From assembly GCA_903913915.1 (NCBI GenBank), contig CAIWNE010000087.1, positions 1-64,000 of the forward strand: a DNA stretch of 64,000 bases. The letters are read 5' to 3'. Origin of the DNA: an uncultured Opitutia bacterium (lineage in GTDB: Bacteria; Verrucomicrobiota; Verrucomicrobiia; Opitutales; UBA953). Of this stretch, positions 17,859 to 26,600 are shown piece by piece; the stretch's first letter is position 1; every line of letters starts with the position of its first letter. Below the pieces are notes generated by a model. That model was not told where the DNA came from, did not search any database, and saw nothing but the letters and a program-made list of their open reading frames with translations. A program made the translations under genes and the position numbers.

Positions 17859-18340
17859 CGGGAAAGGTTCTGGCGCAGAAACTCGACCATCGCAGGGACG
17901 GCTTCAACCATGGAATCGCGGCACTCCTCGTAGTCGCGATAACCGCCGCCGAAGGGGTCCGGGATGTCGCGCGGGACGTCGGTCGGCAGGACGTCGCGCA
18001 GGAGGAGCACGAAGTCGGGCAGGACGTCGAAACGGGAATGGAGCGCGGCGAGGTGCGACTCGGTCATGCCGAAGATGACCGCGCTGCGGTCTACGTCGGC
18101 CTGGGTCAGCAGCCGGCTGCGATGGCCGGATACGTCCAGGCCGATGCGCTGCATGGCCTTCACTGAATTCGCGGAGGCGGGCTGTCCGTCCTGCGCGGCG
18201 AGTCCGAACGAGGCTACCTTGAGCTTCTCAAGCCCCTGCCCTCGCTTGGCCAGCGTCGCACGGAGCAACGCCTCCGCCATCGGACTGCGACAGGTATTAC
18301 CCGTGCAGACAAACGTGACGGTGTCTCGTTCGACGGCCAT
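17855..18340 (-). CDS. Low-molecular-weight protein-tyrosine phosphatase family
   Basis: A 161-residue protein with the CX5R loop near the N-terminus (Cys12-TGNTC-Arg18-S) and the catalytic DPF segment DIPDPFGGG near 121. Such enzymes dephosphorylate tyrosine kinases of exopolysaccharide systems, small metabolites or arginine residues, and arsenate reductases share the fold. The coupling to rpiB by a 4-bp overlap is shared with many bacteria (ywlE-ywlF order in Bacillus), which supports a YwlE-like enzyme. Confidence 0.88.
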   Translation of the reverse strand: MAVERDTVTFVCTGNTCRSPMAEALLRATLAKRGQGLEKLKVASFGLAAQDGQPASANSVKAMQRIGLDVSGHRSRLLTQADVDRSAVIFGMTESHLAALHSRFDVLPDFVLLLRDVLPTDVPRDIPDPFGGGYRDYEECRDSMVEAVPAMVEFLRQNLSR

Positions 18341-18379
18341 GCGCCAGAAGATGAGGGATAAGCCCCTCGGTTCAAGTGT

Positions 18380-19678
18380 TCAAACCGCTCCGTCGCGGCG
18401 GAGCTGGCGGTAACCGATGTCCCGACGGTAGTGGCAACCTTCGTAACGGATCTGCGGGACGACGGCGTAAGCCCGACGGGCGGCTTCCTGGAGGGTCGAG
18501 CCATGGGCGACGACACCAAGGACGCGGCCGCCGGTGGTGACGACCCGGCCGTCCGGCAGGCGCTTGGTGCCGCCATGGACGATATCGACGCCCTCGGGCA
18601 GGCTGGCGGGCAAGGTGATGGGGTCACCCTTGCGGATCTCGCCAGGGTAGCCGCCGGCGGCCAGGACGACGATGATCGTGGCGCCCGGACGCAGCTTCAC
18701 GGCGGAAGGGCGGAAACGGCCATGCGCGATGTCCTCCATGATCTGCACGGGGTCGGTCTCGAGCGAAGGCATGAGCACCTGGCACTCGGGGTCGCCGAAG
18801 CGGACGTTGAATTCGACGACCTTCGGGCCGGTCGCGGTGACCATGATGCCGACGTAGAGCGTACCGCGGTAATCGATGCCGTCGGCCTTAAGGCCGCTCA
18901 GCGTGGGCGCGATGATCTCCTCGCGGAGACGGCGTTCGACCTCGGGCGTGACGACGGTGGTGGGAGCATACGCGCCCATGCCCCCGGTATTAAGGCCAGT
19001 GTCGCCTTCGCCGACGCGCTTATGATCCTGGCTTGGCGGCAGCATGAGGTATTCGTCGCGGCACACCATGAGCATGATCGACGCTTCCTCGCCCTGCATG
19101 AACTCCTCGATGACGACCTCGTCGCCCGACGCGCCAAAGACCTTGGTCTCCATCATGTCGCGCAGCGCGGCCTCGGCCTCGGCCTGCGTGGTCGCGATGA
19201 CGACGCCCTTCCCCGCCGCAAGGCCCGAGGCCTTGATGACGATCGGAACGGGCTGCTTGCGTACGTAATCCAGCGCGGGCGCGAGCGAGCGGAAGGTCTC
19301 GGAAGCGGCGGTGGGCACCTTATGGCGCACAATGAAATCCTTGCTGAAGGCCTTGCTGGCCTCGAGGCGGGCGCCGGCGGCGAGCGGACCGTAGGCCGGG
19401 ATGCCCGCGGCTTCGAGGACGTCGACCACGCCGGCGGCGAGCGGGACTTCCGGGCCGACGATCACGAAGGTGGAATTCGTGCGACGGACAAGTTCCAGGA
19501 CGGCGGCGGGATTGGCGGCGTCGACGTCGAGGCATTCGGCCTCGAGGGCCATGCCGCCGTTGCCAGGGGCCACGCGGACCTTCGCCACGCGGGGACTGCG
19601 GAGGCAGGCCTTGAGCAAGGCGTGTTCCCGGCCGCCGGAGCCGAGGATGAGGACGTCGAGTTTTCCCTGCGTAGCCAT
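18380..19678 (-). CDS. purD: Phosphoribosylamine-glycine ligase PurD
   Basis: A 432-residue ATP-grasp enzyme, second step of purine synthesis: phosphoribosylamine + glycine + ATP to GAR. Seen: the N-terminal LILGSGGREHALLKAC, APGNGG, FVIVGPEVPLAAGVVD, KASGLAAGKGVV, IEEFMQGEEAS, QDHKRVGEGDTGLNTGGMGAYAP and FNVRFGDPECQVLMP. It ends 39 bp before the phosphatase gene. A tRNA-Leu gene lies 80 bp upstream on the same strand. Confidence 0.97.
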   Translation of the reverse strand: MATQGKLDVLILGSGGREHALLKACLRSPRVAKVRVAPGNGGMALEAECLDVDAANPAAVLELVRRTNSTFVIVGPEVPLAAGVVDVLEAAGIPAYGPLAAGARLEASKAFSKDFIVRHKVPTAASETFRSLAPALDYVRKQPVPIVIKASGLAAGKGVVIATTQAEAEAALRDMMETKVFGASGDEVVIEEFMQGEEASIMLMVCRDEYLMLPPSQDHKRVGEGDTGLNTGGMGAYAPTTVVTPEVERRLREEIIAPTLSGLKADGIDYRGTLYVGIMVTATGPKVVEFNVRFGDPECQVLMPSLETDPVQIMEDIAHGRFRPSAVKLRPGATIIVVLAAGGYPGEIRKGDPITLPASLPEGVDIVHGGTKRLPDGRVVTTGGRVLGVVAHGSTLQEAARRAYAVVPQIRYEGCHYRRDIGYRQLRRDGAV

Positions 19679-19758
19679 GTCCCTACTACTGCGGGGTGTC
19701 GGGTTTGATGTGAACCAAAAACAGGGTCGGCCCGTTTCCGGACCGACCCAGCCTAAAT

Positions 19759-19842
19759 TGGTGCTCAGGCCGGGACTTGAACCCGGACACCTTGCGGCAC
19801 ATGCACCTCAAGCATGCGTGTCTGCCATTCCACCACCTGAGC
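19759..19842 (-). tRNA. tRNA-Leu(GAG)
   Basis: An 84-nt gene on the minus strand. The acceptor stem GCTCAGG pairs with CCTGAGC, followed by discriminator A and an encoded CCA. The D-arm is GTGGTGGAATGGCAGACA, the anticodon stem CATGC/GCATG has loop TTGAGGT (anticodon GAG), the long variable arm is of class II type, and the T-loop is GGGTTCAAGTCCC. It reads CUU/CUC leucine codons, matching the CTC-rich codon use here. Confidence 0.95.
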
Positions 19843-19946
19843 AATAAAGGAAGGTGCACGCTGGAACTCCTGACGGCTGGTGCAAGTAAAAAGCGTTCGT
19901 CCCGATGCTTGCCAAGCGGACTTCTTTCCAAACGCTCATCCCCTCA

Positions 19947-21395
19947 ATGTCCTCCGACTCGGCTGAAAACAACCCTCCCAAGGAAAAGTCCTTCGAACTG
20001 GACCTCTCTTCCCTTGGTTTCGGGCCCTCTTGGGTCAGCGGACCCTCCGAAAAGGTCAGCTCCGGCAATGGCGGCCCTCGCCGCGACGGCGACCGCCCTC
20101 GCTTCCGCGACGGCCCTGGTGGCGAACGCCGTGGCCCTCCCCGCGACGGCCAGAGCCGCGGACCTCGCCGTGACGGCCCTGGCGCCGGCCCCGGCGGCCC
20201 CCGCCGCGATGGTCCTGGCGGTCCTCGCCGCGACGACCGTCGTCGCGACGATCGCGGCCCTTCCCGCTACGACGACGCCCCGGCCTTCCGTCCGGTCGTC
20301 GCCAGCTCCTTCTTCCCCGACGACGCGAAGTTCGAACTGCTCGGCGGCGCGATGAAGAAGAGCAAGATGACCTACGAGCTCTTCGAGGTCGCCCGCCTGA
20401 TCCTCGACAAGGAAGACCGCCTCTCGATCGTCATCCGTCATCTCGAAGCCGAACAGCGCCCCGACGCCCTGCTCGCCGTCTCCGTGCCTGACGGCCATCC
20501 CTTCCTCAGCGAAGGCGACGCGGTCTCGCACGTGATGTCCCGTCACCTCGACAAGTTCTTCGACGTCGTCGAGGTCGAGGTCGAAGCGCCCAAGGGGTCC
20601 TTCCTCATGGTCGCGAAGTGCCCGCAGACGGGCAAGCTGCTCGGCGCCCCGACGCACCATAGCTACCAGCGCAACCTGCGTGAACACCACGCCCGCCATT
20701 GCCCGAACGTGCCGTTCGACGCCTTCAAGGGCCGCCTCGAGATGGTCCGCGAACAGGAGCAGATCGACGCGTGGCTTAAGTCGATGTCCACCCGCAGCGA
20801 ATACGCGCCGAAGGACCGCAAGGAAGGCGAACCCGAGCGCCTCGAGTCCCTCGACGCCGCCCGCGGCTTCCTCCAGGCCTTCCGAAAGGACCTCGTCGTG
20901 AAGACCCATCCGTGGGTCCGCTTCGCCGGCCGTCTGCTCGAAGAGATGAATCCCGGCCCCCTCCGCGATTCCGTCCGCTACGCCCTCGAACAGCAGCGCG
21001 CCTTCCCTCTCGACACCGCCAACGGCATCCGCGGCCGCCTCCGCAAGGAAGGCTTCCACCTCTACAAGAAGGGCTCGAAGGGCATCACCTACGCCTGCTC
21101 CGTCCGTCGTCGCTGCCGCGACCCGAAATCCGCCTTCAGCGATCCGATGGCCAAGATCTTCGACTCGCTCGACCGCAAGCCGGCCCAGCAGGCGAAGGAC
21201 CTCGTCCTCGCGCTCGCGGGCGAGAACGCCGAAGAAGCCGCCAAGGCCCAGGTGCTCACGGACCTCTCGTTCCTCATCGGCGAAGGCTACATCGCCAACC
21301 TCCCCGACGGCCGCCTCTTCGCCCAGCCCATCCTGAGCAGTCAGGCCCAGGCCAAGGAAGAAGCCGCCAACGACGAGGCCGCCGACGAGAAGTAA
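19947..21395 (+). CDS. Protein with Arg/Gly-rich N-terminal repeats, function unknown
   Basis: 482 residues from the ATG at 19947; an upstream ATG at 19905 adds 14 residues and cannot be excluded. Residues about 30-110 are a low-complexity tract of GGPRRDG, GPPRDG and GPRRDD units, like RGG/RG RNA-binding tails. The rest is a folded domain of mixed helices and strands, with motifs SFFPDDAKFELLGG, THHSYQRNLREHH and GIRGRLRKEGFHLYKKGSKG, and an acidic C-terminus. I do not recognise the domain; an RNA-binding or ribosome-associated role is only suggested by the basic repeat tail. It is transcribed alone and ends with a terminator. Confidence 0.7.
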   Translation: MSSDSAENNPPKEKSFELDLSSLGFGPSWVSGPSEKVSSGNGGPRRDGDRPRFRDGPGGERRGPPRDGQSRGPRRDGPGAGPGGPRRDGPGGPRRDDRRRDDRGPSRYDDAPAFRPVVASSFFPDDAKFELLGGAMKKSKMTYELFEVARLILDKEDRLSIVIRHLEAEQRPDALLAVSVPDGHPFLSEGDAVSHVMSRHLDKFFDVVEVEVEAPKGSFLMVAKCPQTGKLLGAPTHHSYQRNLREHHARHCPNVPFDAFKGRLEMVREQEQIDAWLKSMSTRSEYAPKDRKEGEPERLESLDAARGFLQAFRKDLVVKTHPWVRFAGRLLEEMNPGPLRDSVRYALEQQRAFPLDTANGIRGRLRKEGFHLYKKGSKGITYACSVRRRCRDPKSAFSDPMAKIFDSLDRKPAQQAKDLVLALAGENAEEAAKAQVLTDLSFLIGEGYIANLPDGRLFAQPILSSQAQAKEEAANDEAADEK

Positions 21396-21416
21396 GCGCG
21401 CAGGCGCAGCCTCCTC

Positions 21417-21453
21417 AAGAAAGGGCAGCACCTCGTGTTGCCCTTCTTTGTTT
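21417..21453 (+). terminator. Terminator after the Arg/Gly-repeat protein gene
   Basis: Stem AAGAAAGGGCA / TGCCCTTCTTT, loop GCACCTCGTGT, then GTTT. It lies about 20 bp after the stop at 21393-21395. Confidence 0.8.
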
Positions 21454-21478
21454 CTGCGGCCGCCGCATGGTGGCCCAA

Positions 21479-21542
21479 GGCAGGGGCAGGACTACGTCGT
21501 GCCCTTGATGCAGAACGGGCGCGGCGTAGCCTCGCCCCTACC
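21479..21542. repeat. 64-bp long imperfect hairpin between genes
   Basis: Two 26-nt arms (21479-21504 and 21517-21542) pair around a 12-nt loop. 20 positions are Watson-Crick, three are G-U type, and only three (arm positions 3, 10 and 13) mismatch. The sequence runs GGCAGGGGC...GCCCCTACC, similar in outer-arm style to the palindromes at 804 and 23458 but with different interior. It sits in the 258-bp gap between the convergent genes ending at 21395 and 21654, and is followed by a tract GGCGGCAGGCGGTGCTGCC and TTACCGCTAACCGCCAACCG near 21572-21630. Confidence 0.7.
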
Positions 21543-21653
21543 ATCGCATTCACCATCCGGCGAACACACGAGGGCGGCAGGCGGTGCTGCCCCTACGCCA
21601 AGGCAACCCTTACCGCTAACCGCCAACCGCTATCCGCCACCACCTGTTGCCGC

Positions 21654-22385
21654 TTATTTCCAATTCTCCGCGATCCAAGCGGTCGGCAGCACGCGGCGAT
21701 ACCACTTGCCGCTGCGGCCGACGAGCGCATCGGGCGGATTGGGCAATCCATGGAAGACGACGATCTTCGCGCCTTCGGGGATCTCGGGCGCCTGCCAGAA
21801 CGAGAACGGGAAATACTTCACGCAGTGCTTCTTGAAGCTGCGGCACCAGGTCTCGGGCCAGTAGCTGACCTTGCCCTGCGCGGTGAGGTGCGCGGTCAGG
21901 AACTCCTGCTCGTTGCGATGGCGCTTGCGCACGGCGTCGAGGTTGGCGCGGAAATATTCGAGGACGTCGGGATACGTGCCGGCGCGCCAGCGGTAGACCG
22001 AGGAGTTGCCGGTGTAGTCGCCCTTCTGCCAGTCGCGGATGATCAGGAAGTCGCCGGGCTGCTCGAAGAAGGAATCCATGTTGCCGACGATGACGATGTC
22101 GATGTCGAGGAAGAGGATGTCGCCCTTGAGCTCCGGACCGCCGGGAGCGGTCAGCGCCGGCGAGAACGAGACGAGCTTGGTCCAGCCGCGCTCGGGCGCG
22201 CCGGCGGGAAGTTCGAGGCTGGGGATCGGGAAAGTCTCGATGCCGGCGTTCAGGCCGGTCCGGTCGTCCGTCAGGCACACGAAGCGGTGCGGGATGGTCA
22301 GGTGGCGGCTCACCATGGAGTGCAGCCGGTTCACGTATTCCGGGCCGTACTTCTTGCCCCACTTCATGCAAAGGATGGTCGCCAT
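21654..22385 (-). CDS. Glycosyltransferase-like protein (DxD, GT-A type)
   Basis: 243 residues from the ATG at 22385 (MATILCMKWGKKYG). The pattern KYVNRLHSMVSRHL-type start (here GPEYVNRLHSMVSRHLTIPH), an internal LFLDIDIVIVGNMDSF with the DxD metal motif, and late WPETWCRSFKKHC and VVFHGLPNPPDAL resemble GT-A glycosyltransferases of capsule or LPS type. No signal peptide is seen. Donor and acceptor are unknown. The start is 45 bp from the GH16 gene stop on the same strand, so they may be expressed together. Confidence 0.7.
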   Translation of the reverse strand: MATILCMKWGKKYGPEYVNRLHSMVSRHLTIPHRFVCLTDDRTGLNAGIETFPIPSLELPAGAPERGWTKLVSFSPALTAPGGPELKGDILFLDIDIVIVGNMDSFFEQPGDFLIIRDWQKGDYTGNSSVYRWRAGTYPDVLEYFRANLDAVRKRHRNEQEFLTAHLTAQGKVSYWPETWCRSFKKHCVKYFPFSFWQAPEIPEGAKIVVFHGLPNPPDALVGRSGKWYRRVLPTAWIAENWK

Positions 22386-22429
22386 GCTGCCGTCAGCGTG
22401 AGGATTCCCCGCCTTTGCTCCAGCCTGTT

Positions 22430-23170
22430 CTACTTGCGCGCGAACACCCGGACGTAGTCGTAGAGGGCCGTGGCCGGCAGGCGGGCGTCGTCGACGGCCT
22501 TCACCCCGCCGAGCGAGGGCGCCGCGATCAGGGTGAGCCAGACCTGCATGTCGCCATGCTGGGACTGCTTGGCGTCCAGCTGCTGCACGACCTGCCCGTC
22601 GAAGAAGAAACGGATGTCTTCCGCCGTGAACTCGCAGCCCCACACGTGGAAATTCTCCGCCAACGAAGGCGTCTTCACGACCTTGTGCCCGGCGCCTTTG
22701 TGCGGACCCGGGATCCACTGGTGGGTATTGACGCCGTAGCTGTTCGGCCGGCTCGATTCGTTCTCGCAGATGTCGAGTTCGAGGTTCGGCCCGTCCGCGG
22801 CCTTGGCCCAGTTACGCATGGTCCAGAAGGAGGTGTGCCATCCCGCGCCGACCGGCACCTTGAACCTGGCTTCGTAATAACCATAGCGGAAAAGCCGCTT
22901 GCTGATGATGCCGCCGGAGGAATACGGGGCCTTGCCGTCGGTCTCCTTGAGTCCGGTCAGCACGAGGCAGCCATCCTTGACCGCGACGTTCTCCTTGCGA
23001 TGCGTGCTCTGGAAACGCTCACCGGTGCGATAGCTCCAGCGGCTTTCGTCCAGTTTCGCGCCATCGAACTCGTCGCCCCAGACGTAGGCGTAGCCAGGCA
23101 ACGGACACTCGGGCTCCGCGGCGCGGACGAGCGGAGACAGGAGGAGCAGGCATGCCAGGACGGACTTCAT
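22430..23170 (-). CDS. Secreted glycoside hydrolase family 16 protein
   Basis: A 246-residue protein with signal peptide MKSVLACLLLLSPLVRAA. It opens with VWGDEFDGAKLDESRWSYRTG, typical of GH16 beta-glucanases. The catalytic motif E131-LDIC-E136 (general E-x-D-x-x-E; usually ELDIxE) is intact, with SFWTMRN and YGVNTHQW before and after. Probable substrates are beta-1,3/1,4-glucans or algal polysaccharides such as laminarin, agar or porphyran. The Cys in the motif place is unusual but still in-family. Confidence 0.9.
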   Translation of the reverse strand: MKSVLACLLLLSPLVRAAEPECPLPGYAYVWGDEFDGAKLDESRWSYRTGERFQSTHRKENVAVKDGCLVLTGLKETDGKAPYSSGGIISKRLFRYGYYEARFKVPVGAGWHTSFWTMRNWAKAADGPNLELDICENESSRPNSYGVNTHQWIPGPHKGAGHKVVKTPSLAENFHVWGCEFTAEDIRFFFDGQVVQQLDAKQSQHGDMQVWLTLIAAPSLGGVKAVDDARLPATALYDYVRVFARK

Positions 23171-23208
23171 GGCTTCTTGCTAGGGACCTCCGCCCCCGAG
23201 GCAACCCC

Positions 23209-23236
23209 TTGCGCCCACCCTCCGCCCGGGCATACT
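23209..23236 (+). promoter_or_regulatory. Possible promoter of the 59-codon membrane-protein gene
   Basis: TTGCGC (23209-23214), a 16-bp spacer, then CATACT (23231-23236). The start codon at 23246 is only 9 nt after the -10, so the transcript would be nearly leaderless. No competing promoter is seen in the 75-bp gap. Confidence 0.35.
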
Positions 23237-23245
23237 GCGTCCCAC

Positions 23246-23425
23246 ATGAGCGACGACTTCGATGACAGCGGTATCCCCGAGGATCTGGACGAGCGCATCC
23301 AGGAAGAAGTCGATGATTACGTCGGGGACGTCTACCCCGAGTTAGACCCGGAGAACCGCCCCCAGTCCAGCGGTTGCCTGCTCATCGTCGCCCTGCCGAC
23401 CCTCTTACTGTGGTTCATGAGGTAA
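23246..23425 (+). CDS. Small acidic protein with C-terminal membrane segment
   Basis: 59 residues (MSDDFDDSGIPEDLDE...). The first 43 are strongly acidic (Asp/Glu about 20). The last 18 residues form a hydrophobic stretch SGCLLIVALPTLLLWFMR, a likely membrane anchor with Arg at the end. Not recognised. Translation is supported by the promoter-like sequence just upstream and by the biased composition; a spurious frame would not give an acid-then-hydrophobic layout. It is divergent from the GH16 gene. Confidence 0.55.
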   Translation: MSDDFDDSGIPEDLDERIQEEVDDYVGDVYPELDPENRPQSSGCLLIVALPTLLLWFMR

Positions 23426-23457
23426 AGGTAGCACCGCGTGCTGACCTGGCTGGATTT

Positions 23458-23515
23458 AGGTAGGGCCGAGCATCCCAGTTCGGCCGCGGCCGGCCAAGGA
23501 TGGCCAGCCCTACCT
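23458..23515. repeat. Cloverleaf-like palindromic repeat, copy 2
   Basis: Second copy of the element at 804-862. The outer arms AGGTAGGGC and GCCCTACCT are complementary. Inside are CGAGCA-TCCC-AGTTCG, the centre GCCGCGGC and CGGCCA-AGGA-TGGCCA. The two copies match over about 58 bp with a handful of substitutions. This copy lies between the convergent small-membrane-protein gene and the DUF1080/cytochrome gene. Confidence 0.75.
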
Positions 23516-23562
23516 ATCAACGATGCAAGCCTCAGCTAATACCCCGGCTCCTGTTTCCCTTT

Positions 23563-23613
23563 AAGTGAGTACCTCGGGCCAACTGGCCCTCCGGTCGACG
23601 GATCAACTCACTT
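23563..23613. repeat. Inverted repeat at the 3' end of the DUF1080/cytochrome gene
   Basis: AAGTGAGT (23563-23570) pairs with ACTCACTT (23606-23613), with an inner hairpin GGGCC-AACT-GGCCC-like (23576-23589). It overlaps the stop codon of the minus-strand gene (23608-23610). It has no T-run, so it is a weak terminator candidate at best. Confidence 0.45.
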
Positions 23614-26600
23614 GAGGGACCGCAGGAACGCCACGAGGTCGAGCAGTTCCTGCTCGGTGAACATGGCGTCGAGTCCGGAAGGCATGAGGCTCGTGGTGAG
23701 CTGGGTGGTGGAGGCGATCGACTCCTGGGCCAGCAGGCGCTTCTGACCGGAGGCTTCGACGATCGTCACGCCCTCGGCCGAACGGCCCTTGATGAGGCCG
23801 AGCACGCTGGTCCCGTCGGTCATCTGGAACGAGTTGAGGTCGTAATCTCGCGCGATGCTGTTGCTCGGGAAAAGGATGCTCTCGACGAGCTCGCGTTCGA
23901 CGCGAATGCCGCCGATCTTGGAAAGGTTCGGTCCGACCTCGTTGCCGACGTCGCCGACCTTGTGGCAGGCGATGCAGGCGCCCTTCCCGGCTTCGAAGTT
24001 ACGGCGACCGACGGCGGGATCCCCCTTCTTGGCCGCGGCGAGCGCGAGCGCACCCATGCGCTCCTTCTTAGCCTCGTTGGCGGCGAGAGCCGCGTCGAAC
24101 GCCGGCTCGAGGATTTCGTAGACTTCGCGCGGCAGGAAGCCGAAGGCCTTGCGCACGAGGTCCTGATTGAAAGTCCCAAGCATCGGCGACTTCGCGTAGG
24201 CGGCGGCGATCTTCTTGCCGGTCTCGACGTTCACGCCCTTGTAGACCTGCGGCAAGGCGAGCGCCACCAGGAGCTCGCCCTGTTCGAGGGGGCCGGTCGC
24301 GGGCAGGAGGGCGAGGTAAGCCTCCCACTGCGCCGGGGTCAGTGGGCTGTTCGCGAGACGCGTCGCGGCGTCCATGCGCAGTCCCGGGCTGGCGGGATCG
24401 ACGAGCAGTTCGGTGAGCAGCTTGAAGGCCGGATCGCTCAGGGTGCTGCCGCTGCCGGAAAGGGCCAGCAGTGCCTTGAGGCGCAGCGACGAGGGCTTGG
24501 CGGCGTCCGCGGCCAAGGCGTTCAGCTGGGCGTCGTAGCGCTTGTCCTTCACGCGGGCCAGCGCATCGAGCAGCAGAGGCGAAGCGCCCTGGGCGAGCAT
24601 CGCCTCGAGCGTGGGCGCCCATTCCTTGGCATCGACCTTGCCCGCCTGGGCCGCGATGGCGCGCAAGGCGGACTGGCGGACGGCCCCCTTGCCGTGCGCG
24701 AGCATCGCGCCGATGACCTTGGCGACGCCGGGCTTGCCGGCGAGGGCGGTCGAGAATTTCTCCAATGCGGCGACCTGCTCGGAGGACGGCGCAGGCTGCT
24801 TCAGCCAGCCTTCGAAGACAGGGTCGAGGAGTTTGTCGGCCTCCGGGGCCTTCACCAAGGCGAGGTAGGCGTTCTTCGCGAGGGCGGCGTCCGCAGAGTC
24901 CGCCTTGGCGACGGCGAACTTCAGGACATCGCCGTAATCGGACTCCTTGGTCCGCGTCTGCGAGACGATGCGCAACAGGCGAGCCTGGGCGACTTCGCCC
25001 TTGGCGGTGGCGAGGTCGGCGGCGGTGAAGCCGGCAAGTCGCATGCCGGCGGCGAGGATGGCGTGCTCGAGCACGAGGTCGGCGTCGCGCGAAAGAAGGC
25101 CGCGGATAGCCTCGGTGACGGCAGGCGACCTGGTCTCACGGAAGGTCAGGCCTTCGAGGCCGCGGCGGACTTCGGCTTGGTCAGTCGACGCGAGCTGGGC
25201 GAGGAGTTCGCCATCGGCCTTGGGCCGGGCAAGCTCGAGCGGCTTATGCGCGGCGAGCACGGCGGCGTGCGCGGCCTTCCCTTCCGCGGTGCGTCGGATG
25301 CGGTAGATCATCCCGGGAACGTTGGCCGAACCCTGCAGGCTGGACGGGCAATGGGAATACCAGGTGCCGGTGTCGAAGACGATGAGCGAGCCGTCCGGGG
25401 CTTCCATGACGTCGGTGAGGTGGGCGCCCTTGCGTTCGACGGTGAAGAATTCGTGCTCGGTGGTGCGATAGGTGGAACCTTCCTTCTGGAGCTCGTAGCG
25501 CAGGACCTTCTGCGAGTTGTACATGGACACCATCAGCTGCAGGTTGGCCGGGTCGGCGGCCCAAGGATGGCCGTCGGTCGCGAGGGCATTGGCGTTCTTC
25601 CAGAAGATGCAACCGCTGGGCACCATGTGGCCGAGTTCGCGGAGGATGGGCATGCGCTCGTGGGTGCGCGGGAGATCGGCGATGATACGGAGGAAGTCCG
25701 GACGCTCATAGACACCCCCGAGCTGCCACTGCATGAGGGTGTCGACGCGCGGGCTGCCGAAATAAAGGTTGGTGGTCCCGATGAGCTCGCCGGTGGGCGT
25801 GAAATCGAGGCCGGTGGGATTGTCGGCGCAACCGAGCGAATGCCAGCGGACGTCGGAGCCGTCGGGCTTCATCGACCAGATGCCGCTGTTGAGGCCGGCG
25901 TGCACGAGAGTGCCGTCCTGCTGCTTGATGGTATGGCCCTTACGACCGTGCGTCCAATAGAAGCGGCCGTCAGGATGGAGGCGCGGGCCGTGGCAGTCGG
26001 CGCTGTTGGCGGTCCACTGGAAGCCGCCGACGATCAGTTCACGTTTGTCGGCGACACCACTGCCGGTGGTATCGGTGAATTTCCAGATGCCGGGGGTGTC
26101 GGCGACGTAGAGACTGCCCTGATACCAGTAGGCGCCCTTGGGATAAGCGAGCTTGTCCGCGAAGACGGTGCTGTGCTCGTAGACGCCGTCGCCGTCGCGA
26201 TCTTCCAGGAGGAGGATGCGATTAGGGAGCACGGTCTCGAACTTCTTCGGGCTCCAATTCACGCCAGCGGAGTCGCCCACGAAGAGGCGACCACGGTCAT
26301 CGACGCATCCCATGGTGGGATTGGCGACCATCGGAGCGGTGGCGGCGACGACCATTTCAAAACCCGGCGGCAGCTTGGCCTTCGGGGTGTTCTGGGCGAT
26401 CTGCTCCTTGGAGAGATCCAGGAACTGCGGACGATAGGCGTAGGCCGGGAACTCCTCGGCGTCGCCGTGGCCGACATGCTTGGCGGCGCCCCACTTCTCC
26501 TTGAACTCGCCGAGCGGATAGAGATCCAGGCGACGCACGAACATCTCCGCACCTTCGACCTGCAGGAGGATGCGGCCCTGGCTGGGCTTGCACTCGAAGG

